7,690 nt of DNA, from positions 1 through 7,690 of the forward strand of contig JAAUPT010000066.1 of the NCBI GenBank assembly GCA_012032965.1. Reading direction: 5' to 3'. Both the position numbers and the translations under genes were made by a program. This DNA is from Nitrospira sp. GTDB taxonomy: Bacteria > Nitrospirota > Nitrospiria > Nitrospirales > Nitrospiraceae. Below the pieces are notes generated by a model, which was not told where the DNA came from, made no database searches, and saw only the letters and a list, made by a program, of their open reading frames with translations. Positions 1-5,610 of this stretch are shown piece after piece (the first letter of the stretch is position 1; the number at the start of each line of letters is the position of its first letter).

Positions 1-366
1 CACCGCGCAGCACACGGACGGATGGCGCGCGAAAACCCGGCCGAACTCGGCCATCTCCGCTTCGCTGTACGTCGCACCAGTCGGATTGCTCGGACTGTTC
101 AGCAGCACCATGCGGGTCTTCGGCCCGATCGCCGCCTCGAGGTCCGCCGCCGATACCTTGAAGCCCTTGCTCTCGGACCCCATCAGAATCTTGGGCGCGC
201 CTTCCGCCAGGACCGTCATGTCCGCGTAGCTCACCCAGTAGGGCCCAGGAATCACGACCTCGTCGCCGGGATCGAGGATCGCCTGCAAGGTGTTGTAGAG
301 CGCGTGCTTGCCGCCGCATGTCGCGATCACGTCGGCGGCCGCGTACTCGAGCCCGTTGTCGCGCGT
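1..366 (-). CDS. Aspartate aminotransferase, class I/II (internal fragment)
   Basis: Read on the minus strand, this frame gives a clear fold-type I PLP-dependent aminotransferase segment. In order it contains RDNGLEY (343-360), the GGKHALYN cofactor-binding region, a DEVVIPGPYWVSY segment and an NSPSNPTG motif, the family's conserved Asn-Pro turn. Such enzymes move the amino group of aspartate (or a related amino acid) to 2-oxoglutarate in the cytoplasm. The PLP-binding lysine and the C-terminal half lie beyond the left edge. On the other side, the usual N-terminal part (the GEPDF-type motif and the LREAI helix) is missing. The frame stays open upstream through 400-849 but no longer reads as an aminotransferase. 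The gene is therefore a fragment at both ends: cut by the window on the left and apparently by a break near 360-400. Family assignment is firm; the exact substrate is not. Base composition is much GC-richer than the operon after 1050. Confidence 0.85.
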
Positions 367-621
367 CGGGATGTTCTTCGAGCAGAAGATCACGCAGGAG
401 CCCCGGGTCGGAGGGTCGTCACGACCTGGGCGTAGAGCGCCAAACGTGAAGTCACCGTCGGGAAGCTGCTGACCGAAGAGGTCACCCGCCGCCTGGTTTG
501 TTGATGGTGAGGTCGAAGCCGGCGCCTTGACCTGCTCCTGGATGATCTGCTCCTTGACCCGAGGCTGCTTCGCGCGTCGCTTCCCGGCGAACTGAGCATC
601 CGCCTTGCGCACCAGCTCGGA
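367..621. other. Unassigned GC-rich stretch between two gene fragments
   Basis: I recognise no gene here. On the minus strand, the frame shared with the aminotransferase fragment stays open and encodes a hydrophilic, Lys/Arg/Gln-rich stretch (for example VKEQIIQEQVK, then DLFGQQLPDGDFTFG). It matches no N-terminal aminotransferase domain that I know. On the plus strand, the frame that later becomes the secreted-protein tail has stops at 502-504 and 508-510. The minus frame mirrors a GC-rich plus frame, so its openness is weak evidence for coding. The stretch could be part of another protein joined by misassembly. Confidence 0.4.
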
Positions 622-849
622 GTAGTCGTCGGCAACGGCCTGCGCTGCATCGACTTCGCCGTGCCCGTGCTGAAGCAGGACGGCGGCGGCACGATCCCGA
701 TGGGCGGCTCGCCGCCGCTGTCGGTGCTGCTCAACATCCAGCCCGGCGTCACCAACTACTTCCAGTACTGGTACCGCAACCCGTTCGGTCCGTGCCCGGG
801 CCTGAGCGCCAACACGACCAACGGTGTCTGCGTGACATGGGGGCTTTGA
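622..849 (+). CDS. C-terminal tail of a secreted-type protein (5' truncated)
   Basis: This open frame ends at TGA 847-849 and encodes about 75 recognisable residues: GNGLRCID, then QYWYRNPFGPCPG, then NTTNGVCVTWGL at the end. The pattern of a GLRC motif, then a Y-W-Y-R-N-P segment with a nearby Cys, then an N-G-x-x-V-x-W ending recurs, as I recall, at the C-termini of large exported proteins in planctomycete-like and some deltaproteobacterial genomes. It is probably a small beta-rich domain with paired cysteines. No start codon or body of the protein is present. The frame closes upstream at TGA 508-510, and residues encoded by 511-621 do not look like this family, so the 5' part is missing. 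A related tail lies on the other strand at 925-1062. Function is unknown, and export is inferred only from family resemblance. Confidence 0.65.
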   Translation, partial: VVVGNGLRCIDFAVPVLKQDGGGTIPMGGSPPLSVLLNIQPGVTNYFQYWYRNPFGPCPGLSANTTNGVCVTWGL

Positions 850-874
850 TCAGCCCGAGAGAGAGATGAGGAAC

Positions 875-900
875 GGGCGCGGACCGCGGGGTCCGCGCCC
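875..900. terminator. Perfect GC-rich hairpin between convergent gene ends
   Basis: An 11-base arm (875-885, GGGCGCGGACC) is followed by a 4-base loop (886-889) and an exact reverse complement (890-900). It sits between a + frame ending at 849 and a - frame ending at 925, where a bidirectional terminator is expected. Neither side has a real T tract: on + the following bases are GATTCAATTT, and on - they are a CT-rich run. Termination strength is therefore uncertain. Confidence 0.65.
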
Positions 901-924
901 GATTCAATTTGAAGCCTCGACGCT

Positions 925-1062
925 CTATTGCCAGGCGATCTCGTAGCCGTTGGAGAGGTTGAAGCCGGTGCCGCACGGCCCGCCGGCGGGGTTCCGGTAC
1001 CAGAGCTGGTAACGCCGCGTGTCGCCGGGCTGCACCAGGCCGGCGACGGAGAGTGCGGGATC
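925..1062 (-). CDS. C-terminal tail of a second secreted-type protein (5' truncated)
   Basis: The minus-strand frame ending at TAG (925-927) encodes PALSVAGLVQPGD, then YQLWYRNPAGGPCGTGFNLS, then NGYEIAWQ at the C-terminus. This is the same tail architecture as the plus-strand fragment ending at 849: an aromatic-W-Y-R-N-P segment, a G-P-C, an N-rich turn and a final tryptophan. The two are probably paralogous C-terminal domains of large exported proteins. Upstream, the frame hits TGA at 1066-1068, inside sequence that belongs to hflX, so the gene body is absent and the fragment ends at the apparent join. It has no ATG of its own and is short, so automatic gene callers would miss it. Role unknown. 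Confidence 0.7.
   Translation of the reverse strand, partial: DPALSVAGLVQPGDTRRYQLWYRNPAGGPCGTGFNLSNGYEIAWQ
1041..1062. other. Apparent chimeric junction
   Basis: To the left, the minus strand reads as a secreted-protein tail up to about this point and then stops. To the right, the plus strand reads as HflX, beginning in mid-protein. Around 1044-1059 both readings look acceptable (RRRVRDR for HflX on +, PALSVAG for the tail on -). The join may thus sit in a short stretch of similarity. Base composition changes here from strongly GC-rich to moderate. Confidence 0.75.
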
Positions 1063-1709
1063 GCATCACGCACTTAGAACGAGAACTGGCACAGTTTGCG
1101 CGGCATCAGGATCAACGGCGAGCCCGCCGAGACCGATACGGACTTCCTGTCGTGTCGCTGGTTGGCTACACCAATGCTGGCAAGTCGACACTTCTCAACG
1201 TACTGACAAAAAGTCATGTGTCTGCTCAGAACAGGCTGTTTGAAACGCTTGATACGACGAGCCGACGACTGCGGTTCCCTGAGGATCGTGAGGTCATTAT
1301 TACAGATACGGTCGGGTTTATTCGAGATCTCCCGCAAGAATTGGTTGGTGCCTTTAAGACCACTCTCGATGAGTTGCGAGAAGCCGATCTTCTCCTTCAC
1401 ATCGTCGATATCAATGCGAGGGATATCGAGGTTCAGCTGACAGCGGTCGAGTCTATTCTTGAAGAGTTGCATCTCAGGTCAGTGCCAAGGTGGCTCGTGT
1501 TCAACAAATGTGATCAGGTGCCGCCGCAACAGGGCGAGGTGCTCTGTCGTCGGTTTGGAGCCATCGGGATTTCGGCGCTTCAGCCGACCACGCTGCGTCC
1601 TCTCTTTGCTCAATTAGAGGGCTATGTTCGAGCTCTCTCAGGCGCGGACGATCAGACGTCCCACGTGACTGTACAAGACTCTGAGTTGACACTTGCGTCC
1701 CGTCGGTGA
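1044..1709 (+). CDS. hflX: GTPase HflX, C-terminal portion (5' truncated)
   Basis: HflX is a ribosome-binding GTPase of the Obg-HflX group that splits stalled or stressed 70S ribosomes. Counting from the GTG at 1053, the G domain is complete. G1 is GYTNAGKS (38-45), the switch I region is LFETLDTT (62-69), G3 is DTVG (85-88) followed by FIRDLP, G4 is NKCD (151-154) and G5 is a serine-alanine pair at 174-175. Before it comes the end of the helical linker (RRRVRDRITHLERELAQF), which in full HflX follows a GETQLE-type motif. That motif and the ~180-residue N-terminal domain are absent because foreign sequence precedes 1044. The GTG at 1053 is therefore an internal codon, not a true start. Full-length family members have about 370-430 residues; about 220 remain. 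It is the first operon gene seen, 21 bases before the candidate GTG start of nth. Identification is firm; truncation looks like an assembly artefact. Confidence 0.9.
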   Translation, partial: RRRVRDRITHLERELAQFARHQDQRRARRDRYGLPVVSLVGYTNAGKSTLLNVLTKSHVSAQNRLFETLDTTSRRLRFPEDREVIITDTVGFIRDLPQELVGAFKTTLDELREADLLLHIVDINARDIEVQLTAVESILEELHLRSVPRWLVFNKCDQVPPQQGEVLCRRFGAIGISALQPTTLRPLFAQLEGYVRALSGADDQTSHVTVQDSELTLASRR

Positions 1710-1807
1710 TCGCTGCACAATTGGCCTGCCGTGAAGAGAGTTAAGAAGAAATAGAGTCTCTTGGACCAAATCGTCCAGCACAGATTGCCGGACGTCTGCT
1801 TCGTACT

Positions 1808-2395
1808 ATGCCGGTGGCCAAGATGGAACTCACGCACAGGTCCCCATGGGAGCTGTTAGTTGCAACCATTCTCTCCGCCCAGTGTACAGACGAGCGAGTC
1901 AATCAAGTGACACCAGCACTGTTCAAGCGATACCGTACTCCCCATGCTATGGCGAAAGCGATGTCGAGTGAGCTGGAGGTGCTCATCAGACCCACCGGGT
2001 TCTACAAGAGCAAGGCCAAGAACTTGATCGGTTGTGCTCAGACCATTGCGACGCGATTCGGTGGCAAGGTGCCCGATGCGATGGAGGAGCTCACCTTGAT
2101 TCCTGGCGTTGGTCGAAAAACGGCGAATGTCCTGCTCGGGGTCGCCTTTGGAAAGCCTGGGCTGGTGGTCGATACGCATGTGAAACGGGTAGCCAACCGA
2201 TTATTCATGACACGCTCTAGTAATCCAGAGCAAATCGAGCGTGATCTGCAAGCCATTTTCTCTGAAGCCCAGTGGACCGATGTTTCTCAGCGATTGCTGC
2301 TGCATGGTCGCTATGTGTGTCTTGCGCGGAAGCCACGCTGTGCGATTTGCCCGATTCACGATATTTGTGAGTGGGAAGGGAAGATGTTGACATGA
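1808..2395 (+). CDS. nth: Endonuclease III (DNA glycosylase/AP lyase)
   Basis: Endonuclease III excises oxidised pyrimidines and nicks the abasic site in base-excision repair. From the ATG at 1808, the helix-hairpin-helix is IPGVGRKTANV. The catalytic lysine is residue 104 and the aspartate is 122 in VDTHVKR, the same 18-residue spacing as Lys120/Asp138 in E. coli. The [4Fe-4S] ligands are Cys171, 178, 181 and 187 (C-X6-C-X2-C-X5-C). The start is suspect. The frame upstream of 1808 reads AQIAGRLLRT, which fits the normal first helix, back to a TAA at 1742-1744, but has no ATG, GTG or TTG. A GTG at 1731 in another frame (MKRVKKK, then stop) would join it if one A were missing near 1749-1752. 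That would give about 221 residues, close to E. coli's 211. There is no Shine-Dalgarno before 1808. The gene overlaps yicC by 4 bases. The product is certain; the N-terminus is not. Confidence 0.93.
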   Translation: MPVAKMELTHRSPWELLVATILSAQCTDERVNQVTPALFKRYRTPHAMAKAMSSELEVLIRPTGFYKSKAKNLIGCAQTIATRFGGKVPDAMEELTLIPGVGRKTANVLLGVAFGKPGLVVDTHVKRVANRLFMTRSSNPEQIERDLQAIFSEAQWTDVSQRLLLHGRYVCLARKPRCAICPIHDICEWEGKMLT

Positions 2396-3270
2396 TCAAG
2401 AGTATGACGGGGTTTGGTCGTCAGCAGGCGGCGTGGTCCGATGGGACCGTCACGGTAGAAGTGAAATCGGTCAATCATCGCTTCCTCGAGATGTCCGTTC
2501 GACTGCCGAAAACCATGACTGGCCTAGAAGAAGTCTTTAAGAAAAGTATTCAGCAGCATTGTGCGCGTGGGAGAGTTGAGCTCACGGTGATGGTGCAGGG
2601 GAGTCGAGGGAACGTCCGGTCCCTTCAACTTGACGCTGGTTTGGCGAAACAGTACCATGACGGTCTTCGTAGCCTCCAGCGTTCACTCAAACTGAAAGGC
2701 TCCATTGATATCGGATTGATGGCGGGGTTGCGCGATATCCTAGTCCTATCCGAACACCCCACTGATGATCGCAAACTGACAAAGTTAGTGGAGAAACTGG
2801 GGCAGCACGCTATTCTCGATATGGTAACGATGCGAAAAAATGAAGGAGCGCTTCTCGCTGAGGATGTTCGTTTTCGACGGACTCAGTTGAGTGAATGTAA
2901 AGCGACGATATCAGCGCGTGCACCCATGGTTGCTCAGGAGGCCTTCGAACGTATGAAGTTACGGGTAGAGAAGTTGCTGGGTGACTCCATCCCCGACCTC
3001 GCTCGACTCAACCAAGAACTGGCTTTGTATGCAGATCGGTGTGACATTACGGAAGAATTGGTCAGATTAGACGCGCATATGATACAGTTTGACCGTACCA
3101 TACAGCGCATGGAACCAATCGGCAAAACATTGGATTTTCTTCTCCAAGAGTTGGGGCGGGAAGTCAACACGATCGGATCGAAAGCAAATGACGCTCTAAT
3201 CACCGCGGAGGTGGTCAAAATGAAAGCAGAGCTTGAGCGTCTGCGCGAACAGATGCAAAATGTCGAATGA
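2392..3270 (+). CDS. yicC: YicC family endoribonuclease
   Basis: YicC/YloC proteins are bacterial endoribonucleases linked to RNA turnover and late-growth survival. The 292-residue product has the hallmark N-terminus MIKSMTGFGR, the SVNHRFLE motif near residue 30, and the very conserved C-terminal DUF1732 block: LGREVNTIGSK, then AEVVKMKAELERLREQ, ending QNVE. Length matches the E. coli protein (287). I chose ATG 2392 over the in-frame ATG at 2371 because it gives the family's standard N-terminus. It also overlaps the nth stop as ATGA and has a purine-rich GGGAAGGGAAG stretch shortly upstream. The stop overlaps the gmk start as ATGA, so translation of nth, yicC and gmk is probably coupled. 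The yicC-gmk-rpoZ order is a widespread bacterial arrangement that links RNA metabolism with GMP phosphorylation. Nothing looks broken in this gene. Confidence 0.95.
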   Translation: MIKSMTGFGRQQAAWSDGTVTVEVKSVNHRFLEMSVRLPKTMTGLEEVFKKSIQQHCARGRVELTVMVQGSRGNVRSLQLDAGLAKQYHDGLRSLQRSLKLKGSIDIGLMAGLRDILVLSEHPTDDRKLTKLVEKLGQHAILDMVTMRKNEGALLAEDVRFRRTQLSECKATISARAPMVAQEAFERMKLRVEKLLGDSIPDLARLNQELALYADRCDITEELVRLDAHMIQFDRTIQRMEPIGKTLDFLLQELGREVNTIGSKANDALITAEVVKMKAELERLREQMQNVE

Positions 3271-3983
3271 GCATTGTGATGTCTCCCAGTAGTCTCCCTT
3301 CAACTCAGACGAGAAATCCTCAAGCTCCTGACCGTCGAGGAATTCTCTATATTGTTTCAGCTCCTTCTGGCGCGGGAAAGACGACCTTGTGTAAGCAGAT
3401 TGTGACATCGGTGCCGGGGATTTGGCATTCAGTGTCGTTCACGACAAGGATGCCTCGCCCTGGAGAAGAGCATGGGCGTGAATACTTTTCATTGAGGAGA
3501 AAGCATTTCGGGAGATGGTTGCGCGGGATGAGTTCTTGGAATATGCGCATGTCCACAGCCATTGGTACGGAACCCCTCGGAAGCCGTTGATGCACAAGGA
3601 TAGAAGAGGGGATTGATGTTTTGCTCGAAATCGATGTTCAAGGTGCACTGCAAATAAAGAAGAGTTTCGAGTATGCAGTCTCTATCTTCATTTTGCCTCC
3701 GTCTATGGACGTACTACGTACCAGGCTACAGAGCCGTGGTTCAGATTCTCAAGAAGAAATTGACCGTCGCTTGAAGAAGGTAAGGGAAGAAGTACGGTAT
3801 TGCAAGGAATACCAGTACATTGTTCGTAACGATGAATTCACTCAGTCGCTTCGCGACCTGCAAAGCATTTTTCTGGCCGAACGGCTCAAGGCCAAACGAT
3901 TGGACCTACAGTGGTTTACACAGAGTTTTCTCCTTGACGAAAATGTGAACCCAGTAGAACGAGAGCCATCAACCACTTCATAG
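3267..3983 (+). CDS. gmk: Guanylate kinase, interrupted by two frame changes
   Basis: Guanylate kinase phosphorylates GMP to GDP with ATP. The N-terminal part shows the P-loop SGAGKTT and the GMP-binding SVSFTTRMPRPGEEHGREYF. The frame then goes wrong and hits a stop at 3588-3590. In the frame starting at 3488 the expected lid continues (FIEEKAFREMVARDEFLEYA, then HVHSHWYGTPRKPLMHK) up to 3598. In the original frame, from about 3600, comes IEEGIDVLLEIDVQGALQIK and a normal C-terminus with RNDEF and LAERLKAKRL. Two indels are thus needed: probably a lost T in the T run at 3486-3489, and an extra base or a two-base loss at 3596-3603. TTG 3621 is an internal leucine codon. The start overlaps yicC as ATGA; ATG 3279 is an alternative. 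Gmk is normally essential, so sequence error is more likely than decay. The N-terminus carries a ~23-residue extension before the core. Confidence 0.93.
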
Positions 3984-4002
3984 TAGAGGGGGAAGGTGAA
4001 TT

Positions 4003-4362
4003 ATGATTGATATGCTGAACTTGTTGCCACGATACACCACCAATGAATTTGACTCTCGTCACCGTTTAGTCATCGTCGCATCTCAACGGGCAAAACACTT
4101 GACGCAAGGAGCCAAACAGGCCGGGTCCTCTCGATTTACCAAAGAAACGACGATTGCCCTTGATGAGGTATTGAAAGGACAGACCAAATATCTCACTGGT
4201 AAAGAAGCTCGCGACGCGATGAAAGAGGCCAAGCGCGGGAAGGAAGGCGAAACCGAGCGCATCGCAATGATGACGGGAGAGGATGCTCGCGAAATCAAGA
4301 AAGAACTCAGCGTGTATGTTGATGACACGGTTCCACCAGTGGCGACGCCGACTGAGGAGTAG
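4003..4362 (+). CDS. rpoZ: DNA-directed RNA polymerase omega subunit
   Basis: Omega binds the beta-prime C-terminus and helps RNA polymerase assembly; in many bacteria it also forms part of a ppGpp site. The 119-residue product has the RpoZ core near residues 16-35 (DSRHRLVIVASQRAKHL, compare the D-R-x-x-L-V-x-x-A-x-R-A-x-x-L pattern), then ALDEVLKG, typical of the second helix pair. A charged Lys/Glu-rich segment and an acidic Pro/Thr tail follow and are longer than in E. coli (91 residues). The start at ATG 4003 is supported by a strong GGAAGGTGAA Shine-Dalgarno region at 3991-4000. It lies 19 bases after gmk, the usual gmk-rpoZ pairing, and 3 bases before coaBC. The call rests on the short core motif plus context. 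Confidence 0.9.
   Translation: MIDMLNLLPRYTTNEFDSRHRLVIVASQRAKHLTQGAKQAGSSRFTKETTIALDEVLKGQTKYLTGKEARDAMKEAKRGKEGETERIAMMTGEDAREIKKELSVYVDDTVPPVATPTEE
4354..4359 (+). promoter_or_regulatory. Shine-Dalgarno for coaBC
   Basis: GAGGAG lies inside the last codons of rpoZ, 6 bases before TTG 4366. It favours that TTG over the in-frame TTG at 4381, which has no comparable site. There is no in-frame ATG nearby. Confidence 0.7.
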
Positions 4363-4365
4363 CGA

Positions 4366-5610
4366 TTGGACGGAGCGCGATTGTCCACATGTCTATGGGG
4401 CAAGCGGGTCGCCTTGGGGGTAACCGGCAGCATCGCTGCCTATAAAGCAATCGGTTTGCTCCGAGCATTACGACGAGAAGGGGCCGTCGTGTCCGTGGTC
4501 ATGACCAAGGCTGCGATGGAGTTCGTGACTCCTCTCACATTTGAAGTCCTTTCCGGCACCCGAGTGGCAACAGACCTGTTCGAAGCGCATGAAGAAATGG
4601 CCCATCTCACGATTCCGGAGCAGGTCGATGTGGTGATTGTGGCTCCGGCAACGGCAAACTTCCTGGCCAAAGCGGCTCTTGGTCTCGCAGATGATGTGCT
4701 GACCACGATGCTGTTGAGTGCTCGATGCCCGGTTGTTGTCGCACCGGCAATGGACGGCGATATGTGGATTCACCCCACGGTCGTTCAGCATGTGCAAACG
4801 CTTCAAGCTCGTGGTGTCGTTGTGCTCGAACCAGAAGTCGGACCGCTGGCTTCAGGACAGGTCGCACAAGGGAGGTTGTGCGGAGAACCCAATATTTTAG
4901 CAGCAGTTGATGCCGCCTTGGCCGCCCAATGTGATTGGCACGATCAGGTGGTTCTCGTCTCAGCAGGCCCAACCCAGGAACCGATAGATCCAGTTCGTTT
5001 TCTTTCGAATCGTTCGTCCGGAAAAATGGGGTACGCAATTGCGGGAGCCGCACGAGCTCGAGGAGCAGAGGTCATCTTGGTCTCAGGCCCATCGTCTCTG
5101 AATCCCCCGCCGGGAGTCACAACGATTCGCGTACGGACCGCCGCTGAAATGGCCGATGCGTTGTGTCGGAATTTTCCTGCCTGTACGGTCCTCATTATGG
5201 CTGCAGCTGTTGCAGACTTTCGCCCTAAAGACGAAGCCGAACACAAAATTAAGAAACAGGGAAAAGCGGAGATGGTCCTCGAACTCGAATCGACCACGGA
5301 TATACTCGCGATGCTCTCCGCACAGCGAGTATCGCAAATTGTAGTGGGATTCGCCGCGGAAACAGAGCAGGTTCTGTCCCGTGCACAAGACAAGTTGAGA
5401 ACCAAAGGGCTAGATCTCATCGTGGCCAATGATGTGACTCAAGAGGGAGGTGGATTTGACAGTGATGACAATGCCGCGATGATTTTATCAGCCACTGGCG
5501 AACAGCGAGACGTGGGTTTAATGTCCAAGCGTCGGTTAGCCGACGAGATTTTGACCGCAGTGCACGAATTGTGCTTGGTCCGGCCGCGTCGCAAATTTTC
5601 AGTGGAATGA
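4366..5610 (+). CDS. coaBC: Bifunctional phosphopantothenoylcysteine synthetase/decarboxylase
   Basis: This fusion performs two steps of coenzyme A synthesis. CoaB joins 4'-phosphopantothenate to cysteine using CTP, and CoaC, an FMN enzyme, decarboxylates the product. The CoaC half (about 12-190) shows GVTGSIAAYKA, a histidine in EEMAHLTI matching the catalytic His, APATANFLAKAALGLADD, and PAMDGDMW for the FMN/substrate motif. The CoaB half (about 195-405) shows SAGPTQEPIDPVRFLSNRSS followed by GKMG, then AAAVADFRPK, KIKK (CTP-binding lysine) and GFAAET. At 414 residues it is full length. The substrate-flap motif usually written ACG reads LASG here, so the E. coli Cys158 equivalent is serine; a cysteine occurs slightly later in GRLCGEP. 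It starts at TTG 4366, 3 bases after rpoZ, and overlaps the TPR gene by 4 bases. The rpoZ-coaBC pairing is common in bacteria. Confidence 0.95.
   Translation: MDGARLSTCLWGKRVALGVTGSIAAYKAIGLLRALRREGAVVSVVMTKAAMEFVTPLTFEVLSGTRVATDLFEAHEEMAHLTIPEQVDVVIVAPATANFLAKAALGLADDVLTTMLLSARCPVVVAPAMDGDMWIHPTVVQHVQTLQARGVVVLEPEVGPLASGQVAQGRLCGEPNILAAVDAALAAQCDWHDQVVLVSAGPTQEPIDPVRFLSNRSSGKMGYAIAGAARARGAEVILVSGPSSLNPPPGVTTIRVRTAAEMADALCRNFPACTVLIMAAAVADFRPKDEAEHKIKKQGKAEMVLELESTTDILAMLSAQRVSQIVVGFAAETEQVLSRAQDKLRTKGLDLIVANDVTQEGGGFDSDDNAAMILSATGEQRDVGLMSKRRLADEILTAVHELCLVRPRRKFSVE

Noticed and set aside
22..435. 137-residue plus-strand open frame
   Set aside because: It lies opposite the clear aminotransferase frame and is Arg/His/Ala-rich with no motifs, typical of a shadow in GC-rich DNA.
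390..755. 121-residue minus-strand open frame
   Set aside because: Ser/Arg-rich low-complexity translation that overlaps the recognisable plus-strand tail in another frame; no family features.
1..1062. Genomic island or mobile element inserted upstream of hflX
   Set aside because: No integrase, transposase, inverted or direct repeats or tRNA edge are visible; only truncated unrelated fragments are present, which fits a misjoin better.
749..1073. Two overlapping minus-strand open frames of about 105 residues
   Set aside because: Both run through the hairpin and across the apparent junction; the real minus-strand tail is in the third frame and ends at 925.
3486..3603. Programmed ribosomal frameshifting in gmk
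   Set aside because: No slippery heptamer, stimulatory hairpin or internal Shine-Dalgarno stands out, and two shifts would be needed; sequence error is simpler.
3621..3983. Separate gene starting at TTG 3621
   Set aside because: The TTG is an internal Leu codon; the protein is the C-terminal half of guanylate kinase.
4944..5429. 161-residue minus-strand open frame inside coaBC
   Set aside because: Antisense shadow of a fully supported CoaB domain; Ser/Arg/Thr-rich and without motifs.
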